Positions 36,941-45,165 of a stretch of 64,000 nt of DNA are shown piece after piece (position 1 is the first letter of the stretch; each line of letters starts with the position of its first letter). Position numbers and translations under genes: made by a program. Source of the stretch: Chryseomonas sp014190935 (lineage in GTDB: Bacteria; Pseudomonadota; Gammaproteobacteria; Pseudomonadales; Pseudomonadaceae); the NCBI RefSeq assembly GCF_014190935.1, contig NZ_JACHVV010000001.1, positions 1,116,001 through 1,180,000 on the forward strand. Reading direction: 5' to 3'. The notes under the pieces were generated by a model. That model had not been told where the DNA came from. It worked only from the letters and a program-made list of their open reading frames with translations, and made no database searches.

Positions 36941-36951
36941 AGCGTTAAATC

Positions 36952-36979
36952 GGCCCCGCCCGCCAGTGCTGGCGGGGCC
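36952..36979 (-). terminator. Hairpin terminator after the 72-residue small exported protein gene
   Basis: ggccccgcc (36952-36960) pairs with ggcggggcc (36971-36979), just past the stop at 36986; on the minus strand it is followed by gattt, a short T tract. Confidence 0.6.
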
Positions 36980-36985
36980 TTGCGA

Positions 36986-37204
36986 CTATTGCTTGGGCGC
37001 GGCCTGCTGTTCTTCCTTGGCCTTCTTGTTGGCCTCGTGGTGACCGATGGCGCAGCCTGCGGCGGCACCGGCAACGCCGTGACCGCCGGCAACATGGCCC
37101 GCGGCGCCGCCGACCACGGCGCCCTTGACGCAACCGGCGGCGAAGGTGGCTTGACTGGCGCCCAGCAGCAGAGCAGACAGGGCAAGGGTAGGCAGGAGCT
37201 TCAT
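36986..37204 (-). CDS. Small glycine-rich exported protein, copy 1
   Basis: A 72-residue protein with a signal peptide (MKLLPTLALSALLLGASQAT, cut probably after FAA) and a mature part starting GCVKGAVVGGAAGHVAGGHG, then AAAGCAIGHHEANKKAKEEQ. The glycine/alanine pattern with two conserved cysteines and paired histidines resembles the glycine-zipper small proteins of the envelope. The cysteine right after the putative cleavage site leaves a lipoprotein possible, though the lipobox is poor. Its paralogue lies at 38444-38656 and an endoxylanase gene lies between. Function unknown. Confidence 0.75.
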   Translation of the reverse strand: MKLLPTLALSALLLGASQATFAAGCVKGAVVGGAAGHVAGGHGVAGAAAGCAIGHHEANKKAKEEQQAAPKQ

Positions 37205-37331
37205 GGTGGCGACCTCTCGTGGGTGCGAAGTAATGTCCTGTAACAATTGACCTGGCGAGGCGCCGGGGGTTCGCCGCCTGTGCAAATCTTGTCGTGGACA
37301 AGCCGCACGCCAGAGCCTGCCAGGCGACAGG

Positions 37332-38399
37332 CTAAGTGTGGGGCGCCTGGTGCAGCACGGCCCAGAAGGCCGGTTTCGGCCGCTGCTGGTGATCGAACAA
37401 CAGCGGCTGGTCGTCACCCGGTACGCCCGGCGGATTGTTCAGATAGCTGTGGTCGTCGGCCACACCCCACCAGGTCACGGCGCTCACCTCGGGATGCCTC
37501 AGGACCATGGCCATGAGGTCGCGATAGCGTTCGGCCTGCAGGTCCAGGCGCTGCGGCAGACCGAGTGCGGGATGGTAGTCGTGGTGCTGGTAGAGACTCA
37601 TGTCCAACTCGGTGATCTGGTTTTCCAGTCCGAGACGGGCGAAGGTGGTGAGCGACTGATCGATGGCCGCCACGGATGGCCAGTAGATACTGATATGGGT
37701 CTGGTGGCCGACGCCCTGCACCGGCACGCCCTCGGCCAGCAGGCCCTTGACCACCCGCGCCAGGCAGTCGCGCTTGGCCGGTTCCTGGGTGTTGAAATCA
37801 TTGATGAACAGGCGCGCCTGGGGATCGGCGGCATGGGCGGCGCGAAAGGCCACGGCGAGGTAGTCCGGACCGACCACCTGCAGCCAGCGATCGTCACGCA
37901 GGCAACTGGACTGACTGGGGTCTATGGCCTCGTTGACCACGTCCCAGGCATAGACCCGCCCGCGGTAGTGGCCGACCACCGTGGCGATATGCGCTCGCAG
38001 GCGCTGCAGCACCTGCTCGCGGGTGGCCGGCTGGCCATCGGCACCCTGCCAGAACCAGTCCGGGGTATGGCTGCCCCAGAGCAGCGTATGGCCGCGCACC
38101 GCCAGGCCGTGCTGTTCGGCGAAGGCGACGAGGGCATCGGCTGGCGCGAAGACATAGCGGTCTTCCTGGGGATGAATGCGCAGGGGCTTCATGGCGTTTT
38201 CCGCCACCAGACTGCTGAATTGCCGGGCCAGCAGCGCCCCGTCGGCAGCCGCGAGTTGCTCGGGCTCGACGGCCGCGCCGATTTTCAGGCGGGCGCCATA
38301 GGCCGCCGCCAGGGAGCGCGTGGCGGTCGGCTCCGCGGCCAGGGCACCGGCATTCCAAAGACCCAGAGCCACCAGCAGGGCGAGCAGAGCGCGCGGCAT
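37332..38399 (-). CDS. GH10 endo-1,4-beta-xylanase (exported)
   Basis: A 355-residue secreted glycoside hydrolase family 10 enzyme. The signal peptide is MPRALLALLVALGLWNAGAL, cut near ALAAE. GH10 marks are NAMKPLRIHPQEDRYVFAPA, RGHTLLWGSHTPDWFW, the acid/base glutamate in AWDVVNEAI (about residue 155), FINDFNTQEPAKRDC and the nucleophile glutamate in ITELDMSLYQHHD (about residue 265), then VTWWGVADDHSYLN. No carbohydrate-binding module follows. It would cut xylan backbones outside or in the periplasm. No other xylan genes are nearby; it stands between the two small paralogues. Confidence 0.92.
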   Translation of the reverse strand: MPRALLALLVALGLWNAGALAAEPTATRSLAAAYGARLKIGAAVEPEQLAAADGALLARQFSSLVAENAMKPLRIHPQEDRYVFAPADALVAFAEQHGLAVRGHTLLWGSHTPDWFWQGADGQPATREQVLQRLRAHIATVVGHYRGRVYAWDVVNEAIDPSQSSCLRDDRWLQVVGPDYLAVAFRAAHAADPQARLFINDFNTQEPAKRDCLARVVKGLLAEGVPVQGVGHQTHISIYWPSVAAIDQSLTTFARLGLENQITELDMSLYQHHDYHPALGLPQRLDLQAERYRDLMAMVLRHPEVSAVTWWGVADDHSYLNNPPGVPGDDQPLLFDHQQRPKPAFWAVLHQAPHT

Positions 38400-38443
38400 C
38401 GGGATGACCTCCCAGCAATCGGTAGTGGGTGGCGGGCGGCCGA

Positions 38444-38656
38444 TCAGCCATGGGTGTGCGGCGACTCTTCCTTGGCCTTCGCCGCCAGGTGGTGGCCGAT
38501 GACGCAACCGGCCACCGCACCGGCGATGGCATGGTGACCGGCGACATGCCCGGCCATTCCGCCGACCACGGCGCCCTTGATGCAACCCGCCGCCAGGCTC
38601 GCCTGGCTGAGGCCGAGCAGGGAGACCGACAGGATGACGACCGCAAGACGTTTCAT
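38444..38656 (-). CDS. Small glycine-rich exported protein, copy 2
   Basis: A 70-residue paralogue of the protein at 36986-37204. Signal peptide MKRLAVVILSVSLLGLSQAS, then GCIKGAVVGGMAGHVAGHHA, VAGCVIGHH and a charged tail ending in PHTHG. Both cysteines and the AGHVAG-H core are kept, while the tails differ (histidine here, glutamine/lysine in copy 1). It is transcribed toward the xylanase gene with a 44-base gap, so the two may be co-transcribed. Function unknown. Confidence 0.75.
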   Translation of the reverse strand: MKRLAVVILSVSLLGLSQASLAAGCIKGAVVGGMAGHVAGHHAIAGAVAGCVIGHHLAAKAKEESPHTHG

Positions 38657-38743
38657 GGCAGGTACCCGAGGCGTGATGGAGCGCCGAAGGTAACGGCACC
38701 TGGGTTAACAGGTGCTTAAGGCGCGTGCCCGTGCCGCCAGCCG

Positions 38744-38839
38744 CGTAGCGTGGAAAACGGCGCAGCCTTTTCCACCGACAGCCACCAGCACATCGCTTTG
38801 GTCTCCCGCGTGGACAAGCTTCGCCTTGTCCACGCTACG
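38744..38839. repeat. Pair of REP-like hairpins in inverted orientation
   Basis: Element 1 (38744-38775) has cgtagcgtgg then a hairpin of tggaaaa and ttttcca; element 2 (38808-38839) has gcgtggacaagc / cttgtccacgc hairpin followed by tacg. The outer ends cgtagcgtgg and ccacgctacg are inverted copies, as in the paired REP units known from Pseudomonas. They fill the space between the small-protein gene and the acnB terminator. Confidence 0.65.
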
Positions 38840-38850
38840 GAAACCCCCAT

Positions 38851-38879
38851 AAAAAAACCGCCCCGAAGGGCGGTTTTTT
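38851..38879 (-). terminator. Terminator after acnB (works in both directions)
   Basis: aaaaaaaccgcccc-gaa-gggcggtttttt, 20 bases past the acnB stop; T/A tracts on both sides allow bidirectional action. Confidence 0.92.
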
Positions 38880-38898
38880 CATTACCCGAACGCTAGTG

Positions 38899-41499
38899 TC
38901 AGACTTCGACGGCGGCGATGCGGGCCTTCTCGGCGCTTTCACGGAATTCGGCGATCTGGTCGAAGCTCAGGTAGCGGTAGACGTCCGCGGCCATGCTGTC
39001 GATGCTCTTCGCGTATTCCATGTACTCCTCGACGCTGGGCAGCTTGCCCAGGATCGAGGCCACCGCCGCCAGCTCCGCCGACGCCAGGTAGACGTTGGCA
39101 CCGTCGCCCAGGCGGTTGGGGAAGTTACGGGTGGAGGTGGACACCACGGTGGCGTTGGCGGCCACGCGTGCCTGGTTACCCATGCACAGCGAGCAACCCG
39201 GCATTTCCATGCGCGCGCCGGCCTTGCCGTAGATGCCGTAGTAGCCTTCCTCGGTCAGCTGGTGCTGGTCCATCTTGGTCGGCGGCGACAGCCACAGACG
39301 GGTCGGGATCGAACCCTTGACCTTGTCCAGCAGCTTGCCGGCGGCGCGGAAGTGACCGATGTTGGTCATGCAGGAACCGATGAACACCTCGTCGATCTTG
39401 TCGCCGGCCACCTGGGACAGCAGGCGGGCGTCGTCCGGATCGTTCGGGGCGCACAGCACCGGCTCGTTGACCTCGGACAGGTCGATCTCGATGACTTCGC
39501 TGTATTCGGCGTCGGCATCGGCGGCGAGCAGTTCCGGGTTGGCGATCCAGGCTTCCATGGCGCGCGCACGGCGTTCCAGGGTGCGCGGGTCACCGTAGCC
39601 TTCCTCGATCATCCAGCGCAGCAGGGTGATGTTGGACTGCAGGTACTCGGTGATCGACTCGGGCGACAGCTTGATGGTGCAACCGGCGGCGGAACGCTCG
39701 GCGGAGGCATCGGACAGCTCGAACGCCTGCTCCACGGTCAGGTCTTCCAGGCCTTCGATCTCGAGGATGCGGCCGGAGAAGATGTTCTTCTTGCCCTTCT
39801 TCTCGACGGTCAGCAGACCCTTCTGGATGGCGTAGTAGGGGATGGCATGCACCAGGTCACGCAGGGTGATCCCGGGCTGCATCTTGCCCTTGAAGCGCAC
39901 CAGCACCGACTCCGGCATGTCCAGCGGCATGACGCCGGTGGCCGCGGCGAAGGCCACCAGGCCAGAACCGGCCGGGAAGGAGATGCCGATCGGGAAGCGG
40001 GTGTGGGAATCGCCACCGGTGCCGACGGTGTCGGGCAGCAGCATGCGGTTCAGCCAGCTGTGGATGATGCCGTCGCCCGGACGCAGGGAGACGCCGCCAC
40101 GGGTGCGGATGAAATCCGGCAGGGTGTGGTGGGTCTTGACGTCGATGGGCTTGGGATAGGCCGCGGTGTGGCAGAAGGACTGCATCACCAGGTCAGCCGA
40201 GAAGCCCAGGCAGGCCAGGTCCTTCAGCTCGTCGCGGGTCATCGGGCCAGTGGTGTCCTGGGAACCGACGGTGGTCATCTTCGGCTCGCAGTAGGTGCCG
40301 GGGCGCACGCCCTCGACGCCGCAGGCCTTGCCGACCATCTTCTGCGCCAGGGTGTAGCCCTTGCTGCTCTCGGCCGGCTGGTCCGGCTTGTTGAACAGGT
40401 CGGTCGGACCCATGCCCAGTTCGGCACGCGCCTTCTCGGTCAGGCCACGGCCGACGATCAGCGGGATACGGCCGCCGGCGCGGACTTCGTCCAGCAGCAC
40501 GGGGGTCTTGAGTTCGAAGGTGGCGAGCACCTCGTCACTGCCATGGCGGGTGACCTTGCCGGCCTTGGGATAGACGTCGATGACGTCGCCCATTTCCAGC
40601 TCCGACACGTCGAATTCGATCGGCAGGGCGCCGGCGTCTTCCATGGTGTTGTAGAAGATCGGGGCGATCTTGGAGCCGAAGCAGAAACCGCCGGCGCGCT
40701 TGTTCGGCACGTAGGGGATGTCGTCGCCGAAGAACCACAGCACCGAGTTGGTGGCGGACTTGCGGGAAGAACCGGTACCGACCACGTCACCGACGTAGGC
40801 GACCGGGAAGCCCTTGGCGCGCACTTCCTCGATCTGCTTCAGCGGACCGATGCTGCCTTGCTGCTCGGGCACGATGCCGTCGCGAGCCATCTTCAGCATG
40901 GCCAGGGCGTGCAGCGGGATGTCCGGGCGCGACCAGGCGTCAGGCGCGGGGGAAAGGTCGTCGGTGTTGGTTTCGCCAGGCACCTTGAACACGGTCAGGG
41001 TGTACTTCTCGGCGATTTCCGGACGCTTCCGGTACCACTCGCCTTCGGCCCAGGACTGCATGACGGCCTTGGCGTGGGCGTTGCCGCTCTTGGCCTTCTC
41101 GGCCACGTCGTGGAAGGCGTCGAACATCAGCAGGGTGTGCTTGAGTTGTTCGGCGGCCACGGCGCCCAGTTCGGCGTCGTCCAGCAGCTCGACCAGGGTG
41201 GCGATGTTGTAGCCGCCCTGCATGGTGCCCAGCAGCTCGGTGGCGCGCTGGCGGGAGATCAGCGGGGACTGGGTTTCGCCCTTGGCGACCGCGGAGAGGA
41301 AGCCGGCCTTCACGTAGGCGGCTTCGTCGACGCCCGGCGGCACGCGGTTGGTAATGAGGTCGACGAGAAAAGCTTCTTCGCCGGCCGGGGGATTCTTCAG
41401 CAGTTCGACCAGACCGGCCGTTTGCTCGGCGTTCAGCGGCTGGGGCACGATGCCCTGGGCGGCACGCTCTTCTACGTGGTTACGATAGGCTTCAAGCAC
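38899..41499 (-). CDS. acnB: Aconitate hydratase B
   Basis: The 866-residue bifunctional aconitase B / 2-methylisocitrate dehydratase of the TCA and methylcitrate cycles. It has the AcnB-specific N-terminal HEAT-like domain (MLEAYRNHVEERAAQGIVPQ onward, about 1-160), the swivel domain with VAYVGDVVGTGSSRKSATNS, and [4Fe-4S] cysteines in EVFIGSCMTNIGHFRAAG and PGCSLCMGNQARV near the C-terminus. Length equals E. coli AcnB (865). It is monocistronic, with its own terminator and a long upstream region. Confidence 0.97.
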   Translation of the reverse strand: MLEAYRNHVEERAAQGIVPQPLNAEQTAGLVELLKNPPAGEEAFLVDLITNRVPPGVDEAAYVKAGFLSAVAKGETQSPLISRQRATELLGTMQGGYNIATLVELLDDAELGAVAAEQLKHTLLMFDAFHDVAEKAKSGNAHAKAVMQSWAEGEWYRKRPEIAEKYTLTVFKVPGETNTDDLSPAPDAWSRPDIPLHALAMLKMARDGIVPEQQGSIGPLKQIEEVRAKGFPVAYVGDVVGTGSSRKSATNSVLWFFGDDIPYVPNKRAGGFCFGSKIAPIFYNTMEDAGALPIEFDVSELEMGDVIDVYPKAGKVTRHGSDEVLATFELKTPVLLDEVRAGGRIPLIVGRGLTEKARAELGMGPTDLFNKPDQPAESSKGYTLAQKMVGKACGVEGVRPGTYCEPKMTTVGSQDTTGPMTRDELKDLACLGFSADLVMQSFCHTAAYPKPIDVKTHHTLPDFIRTRGGVSLRPGDGIIHSWLNRMLLPDTVGTGGDSHTRFPIGISFPAGSGLVAFAAATGVMPLDMPESVLVRFKGKMQPGITLRDLVHAIPYYAIQKGLLTVEKKGKKNIFSGRILEIEGLEDLTVEQAFELSDASAERSAAGCTIKLSPESITEYLQSNITLLRWMIEEGYGDPRTLERRARAMEAWIANPELLAADADAEYSEVIEIDLSEVNEPVLCAPNDPDDARLLSQVAGDKIDEVFIGSCMTNIGHFRAAGKLLDKVKGSIPTRLWLSPPTKMDQHQLTEEGYYGIYGKAGARMEMPGCSLCMGNQARVAANATVVSTSTRNFPNRLGDGANVYLASAELAAVASILGKLPSVEEYMEYAKSIDSMAADVYRYLSFDQIAEFRESAEKARIAAVEV

Positions 41500-41867
41500 A
41501 GGTTGACCCTCATCAGTGGTCCAATATTGCGTCCGGGGGCTGGCGCCCCGGAATGTATCCGGCAGGGTATGACGGGGGAGGCTGCGGGCAGGACCGCCGT
41601 CGCGCCGGACGCATTCCGCCGGAAGCTGTTTTCAAAGTTTTACGCCGGTTGCTTGAGAGCTGATCGGCAGCAGGGCGGTTGATGAGGCCGCCGCTGCCCT
41701 GATCGCCGAATTGCCAGCTACCGGATACTTTGCTCGTGACGCTTTGAAAACAGCTTCGTATCGGACATTGCGCCTATAAGGCTGCCTAATTCTACGCCAA
41801 GCTTCGGGCGAAGTTAAGCGCTGCGTTGTCGCATCTCTGCTGCAGATCGCTCGACCCTGGCGGCGGG
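41500..41867. other. acnB upstream region without a supported gene
   Basis: 368 bases between acnB and the racemase gene. It holds a 16-base perfect inverted repeat with a 104-base spacer (separate entry) and no coding sequence I can support. Confidence 0.6.
41622..41757. repeat. Long-spaced perfect inverted repeat upstream of acnB
   Basis: gaagctgttttcaaag (41622-41637) and ctttgaaaacagcttc (41742-41757) are exact reverse complements, 104 bases apart, 123-258 bases before the acnB start. The spacer itself contains an imperfect GC hairpin (around 41669-41700). It may be a structured leader, a small RNA locus, a two-site operator or an extragenic repeat. Confidence 0.75.
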
Positions 41868-42599
41868 CTAGCGGCCCAGGTGGGCGAAGCGTCCGGTGAA
41901 GGGCTTGGCGATGGGGTAGGCCAGATCGCCATGCTTGCTGGTGCCCAGGCCCAGGTCCACCAGTGACTCGGCCAGCTTGACCGCGGCGCTGACGCCTTCG
42001 ATCACCGGGATGCCGATGGCCTCGCTCAGGGCCTCGCGCAGATCGGCCATGCCGCCACAACCGAGGACGATGGCGCCGGCGCCTTCTTCGTCACGGGCGC
42101 GGTGACCCTCGGCGGCGATCAGCTCGATCAGGCTGTCGTCGGCGGCTTCCAGGGCCAGCACCGGCAGGTCGATGCAGCGCACCGAGGTGCACAGCTCGGC
42201 GAAGCCGTACCGCTGGAGCAGGTGCTCGGCGATGATGCGGGTGCGGGTGAGGGTGGTCACCACGGCGAAACGGGTGGCCAGCAGGCTGGCCAGATGGAAG
42301 CCGGCCTCGGCGATGCCCAGCACCGGCCCCCTGGCCATTTCCCGCGCCGCGAGCAGGCCCGGATCACCGAAGCAGGCGATGACATGGGCCGCGCAACCGG
42401 CCTCGACGCCCTTGCGCATTTCCTCGATCACGCCGACCGCGGCCACGGCCTCGTCGTAGTGACTCTCGATGGACACGGGGCCGGACTCGGGATTGCTGGC
42501 GAGGATGATGGTGCCCGGACGGGCGATGGCCTGGGCCGCGCGACCGATCTTGGCGGTCATGCCGGCACTGGTATTGGGATTGATGACCTGGATCTGCAT
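41868..42599 (-). CDS. Aspartate/glutamate racemase-family protein (hydantoin or allantoin racemase)
   Basis: A 243-residue racemase of the HyuE/HpxA type. It begins with the family signature MQIQVINPNTSAGMTAKIG and has both catalytic cysteine regions: ACFGDPGLLAA (about residue 75) and VLGCGGMADL (about 180). Such enzymes interconvert 5-substituted hydantoin or allantoin enantiomers. It lies 8 bases after a GntR regulator gene and opposite an NCS1 hydantoin/purine-type transporter. No hydantoinase, carbamoylase or allantoinase is nearby. Confidence 0.87.
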   Translation of the reverse strand: MQIQVINPNTSAGMTAKIGRAAQAIARPGTIILASNPESGPVSIESHYDEAVAAVGVIEEMRKGVEAGCAAHVIACFGDPGLLAAREMARGPVLGIAEAGFHLASLLATRFAVVTTLTRTRIIAEHLLQRYGFAELCTSVRCIDLPVLALEAADDSLIELIAAEGHRARDEEGAGAIVLGCGGMADLREALSEAIGIPVIEGVSAAVKLAESLVDLGLGTSKHGDLAYPIAKPFTGRFAHLGR

Positions 42600-42607
42600 G
42601 GGGGGCC

Positions 42608-43312
42608 TCAACTGCGTTTGAAGATGCTGCGGAAATCGGGCTCGGCGGCCGCGGGCCGGTCGATGCGGAGGGATTCGCGGATCAGGCGCAGGTGGCGCGC
42701 CATCCAGTCGCTGGCGGCTGCCCCCTCGCCCCGGGCGAGCAGGTCCAGCAGGTCTTCGTGCTGGCCGCAATCGCAGCCCAGGCTGTGCCGCGAGCCATAG
42801 ATGGCGATCAGCAGCGAAGAGCGGCTGGCCAACTGGGCGACCTGTTCGGTCAGCACCTGGTTGTCGGCCAGGGCGGCGAGTTCGACGTGAAAGCGCGCGG
42901 ACAGTTGGATCGCCAGGCTGTGGCGCCCGCCGTGCTGGGCCTCGTGTTCTTCCAGGCAGAGCTGGCGCAGGGAGGCCAACTGGGCGCTGTCGACGCGGGC
43001 CGCCACCAGGGGCATCAGCGCCGGTTCGATCAGCTGCCGCGCGGCGAGGATGTCCTGGGCTTCCTTGGCGCTGGGCTGGGCGACCTGGGCGCCGCGATTG
43101 GCGCGCAGGGTCACCAGCCGTTCCAGGGCCAGTCGCTGCAGCACCTTGCGGATGCCCGTGCGACTGATGCCGAAGGTCTCCGCCAGGGTGTCCTCCGGCA
43201 GCCGGGTGCCCGGCGCCAGGCGATGCTCGACGATGGCCTCGAGGATGTCCTGGTAGATCCGCTCGTCCCGGGGGGAGGCGGCAACGGCGAGTGACGCGGG
43301 TACTGCACTCAT
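42608..43312 (-). CDS. GntR/FadR-family regulator of the racemase-transporter locus
   Basis: A 234-residue FCD-type GntR protein. The winged HTH runs IYQDILEAIVEHRLAPGTRL - EDTLAETFGISRTGIRKVLQ (about residues 20-65), then an all-helical FCD effector domain (ARQLIEPALMPLVAARVDSA, FHVELAALADNQVLTEQVAQ). It is close to HpxS-type regulators next to allantoin racemase genes. The ATG at 43312 is chosen because the upstream extension has no regulator features and crosses the operator. The two identical palindromes near its own promoter and the transporter promoter are its likely sites. Confidence 0.88.
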   Translation of the reverse strand: MSAVPASLAVAASPRDERIYQDILEAIVEHRLAPGTRLPEDTLAETFGISRTGIRKVLQRLALERLVTLRANRGAQVAQPSAKEAQDILAARQLIEPALMPLVAARVDSAQLASLRQLCLEEHEAQHGGRHSLAIQLSARFHVELAALADNQVLTEQVAQLASRSSLLIAIYGSRHSLGCDCGQHEDLLDLLARGEGAAASDWMARHLRLIRESLRIDRPAAAEPDFRSIFKRS

Positions 43313-43338
43313 GGGCTGACTCCGGCGATTTGCCTGAA

Positions 43339-43348
43339 TTGTATACAA
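43339..43348. promoter_or_regulatory. GntR-type operator, copy 1 (regulator-racemase promoter)
   Basis: TTGTATACAA, a perfect palindrome of the type bound by FCD-class GntR proteins, 27 bases before the regulator start; autoregulation is likely. Confidence 0.75.
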
Positions 43349-43549
43349 AGTCTCGGGCGCTGACGATGCAGGAATGGGCCGGGCTGCGTGCGCCAAGGTA
43401 GCGCCTCGCTGCCACCTAACGCCCCAGCGAGGTGCGTCTCCGGTAACGCTCCCGCGCCTGCGTTAGAGCCTTCTTTTCGAGAAATTCCCTATGGCGCCAG
43501 CGAGTTAAGGCCTTCCTGGGGTACCTGGCACGGACTCTGCCTGGTGGGA

Positions 43550-43559
43550 TTGTATACAA
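43550..43559. promoter_or_regulatory. GntR-type operator, copy 2 (transporter promoter)
   Basis: The same TTGTATACAA, in the context ggATTGTATACAAAaca, 52 bases before the transporter start. The flanking bases of copy 1 are also aATTGTATACAAAg, so the match extends to 12 bases. Confidence 0.75.
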
Positions 43560-43610
43560 AACAAGGTGAGCGCCGTATGCAGGTGCCCGCCACCACGGAG
43601 GAGGCGATCC

Positions 43611-45056
43611 ATGAACCAGCAGATTCCCCCGGGCTACAGCCCACGTCTGTACAACGAAGACCTCGGCCCGGTCGAGCAGAAATGGAATTGGTACAACATC
43701 TTCGCCTTCTGGATGAGCGACGTGCACAGCGTCGGCGGCTATGTCTTCGCTGCCAGCCTGTTCGCCCTGGGCCTGGCCAGCTGGCAGGTGCTGATCGCCC
43801 TGCTGGTAGGGATCTGCATCGTTCAGGTGATCGCCAATCTGGTCGCCCGGCCCAGCCAACAGGCGGGCGTACCCTATCCGGTGATCTGTCGCCTGGCCTT
43901 TGGCGTCTTCGGCGCGAACATCCCGGCGTTGATCCGCGGCCTGATCGCGGTGGCCTGGTACGGCATCCAGACCTATCTGGCCTCCAGCGCCCTGGTCATC
44001 GTGGTGCTGCGCTTCTTTCCCGCGCTGGCGGTCTATGGCGACAGCAGCTTCCTGGGCCTGTCCTACCTGGGCTGGGGCGGCTTCCTTACCCTCTGGTTCC
44101 TGCAGGCCTGCGTCTTCTGGGCGGGCATGGAATCCATCCGCCGCTTCATCGACTGGGCCGGTCCGGCCGTCTATGCGGTGATGTTCGTGCTCGCCGCCTG
44201 GATCGTCTGGCGCGCGGGCTGGAGCAACATCAGCTTCACCCTGGCGGAAAAGCAGCTGACCGGCTGGGCCGCCTTCGGCCAGGTGATCGTCGCCATCGCC
44301 CTGGTGGTGTCCTATTTCTCCGGGCCCACGCTCAACTTCGGTGACTTCAGCCGCTACTGCCGCTCCATGCAGGATGTGCGTCGCGGGAATTTCTGGGGCC
44401 TGCCGATCAACTTCCTGGCGTTTTCCCTGGTCACCGTGGTGATCGTGTCCGGCACCCTCCCGGTCTTCGGCGAGATGATCCACGATCCCATCGCCACCGT
44501 GGCCCGCATCGACAACACCACCGCGGTGCTGCTCGGCGCCTTCACCTTCGTGACCGCCACCATCGGCATCAACATCGTCGCCAACTTCGTCTCGCCGGCC
44601 TTCGACTTCGCCAACGTGGCGCCCAGCAAGATCAGCTGGCGCGCGGGCGGCATGATCGCCGCGGTGGCCTCGATCTTTCTCACCCCCTGGAATCTGTTCA
44701 ACAACCCCGAGGTGATCCACTACACCCTGGACGTTCTGGCTGCCTGCATCGGCCCGCTGTTCGGCATCCTGCTGGTGGACTACTACCTGCTGCGCAAGGG
44801 CCGGATCGAGGTCGACGCCCTGTTCGACGACACCCCGAAGGGCGCCTACTGGTACAGCGGCGGCGTCAACTGGGTGGCGGTGCAGGCGCTGGTCGCGGCC
44901 GCGCTGATCGGGTTGTGCTTCACCTTCGTGCCCTGGTTCAAGCCGATCGCCAACTTCGCCTGGTTCACCGGCTGCTTCCTCGGTGGGCTGTTCTTCTATG
45001 GGTTGAGCCGCCGCAGCGCCCATCCGGTAGCGAGCCGGGGGGTCGCCGCGGTGTGA
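43611..45056 (+). CDS. NCS1-family nucleobase/hydantoin/allantoin transporter
   Basis: A 481-residue, 12-helix cation symporter. Early signature LYNEDLGPVEQKWNWYNIFA then FWMSDVHSVGGYVFAASLFA is classic NCS1 (Mhp1/PucI); later QAGVPYPVICRLAFGVFGAN and GPTLNFGDFSRYC fit too. The ATG at 43611 follows GGAGG at a good distance and a 3' extension upstream is unlikely. Divergent from the racemase operon and sharing its operator, it probably imports the hydantoin or ureide that the racemase processes. Confidence 0.9.
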   Translation: MNQQIPPGYSPRLYNEDLGPVEQKWNWYNIFAFWMSDVHSVGGYVFAASLFALGLASWQVLIALLVGICIVQVIANLVARPSQQAGVPYPVICRLAFGVFGANIPALIRGLIAVAWYGIQTYLASSALVIVVLRFFPALAVYGDSSFLGLSYLGWGGFLTLWFLQACVFWAGMESIRRFIDWAGPAVYAVMFVLAAWIVWRAGWSNISFTLAEKQLTGWAAFGQVIVAIALVVSYFSGPTLNFGDFSRYCRSMQDVRRGNFWGLPINFLAFSLVTVVIVSGTLPVFGEMIHDPIATVARIDNTTAVLLGAFTFVTATIGINIVANFVSPAFDFANVAPSKISWRAGGMIAAVASIFLTPWNLFNNPEVIHYTLDVLAACIGPLFGILLVDYYLLRKGRIEVDALFDDTPKGAYWYSGGVNWVAVQALVAAALIGLCFTFVPWFKPIANFAWFTGCFLGGLFFYGLSRRSAHPVASRGVAAV

Positions 45057-45165
45057 TCCGCGTCCTGTGATCAGGATGGGATTCTGCACGACCGGCGCGG
45101 GCCACCCGCGCCGGTCGTTGACGTTTCCGGCTAGACTAGGCGTTTTGCTCCAAGGCTTGCCGCCC

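Noticed and set aside
36986..37204. Certain lipoprotein assignment for the small glycine-rich proteins
   Set aside because: A cysteine follows the signal peptide, but position -3 is alanine and -4 phenylalanine/leucine, so the lipobox is weak; a normal signal peptide with a disulfide is equally likely.
38896..41682. A 928-codon open frame on the plus strand
   Set aside because: Mirror frame of acnB, whose sense protein is full length and highly conserved.
41868..43415. A 515-residue racemase extended upstream
   Set aside because: The extra 270 residues are an out-of-frame reading of the GntR gene; the racemase family begins at MQIQVINPNTS.
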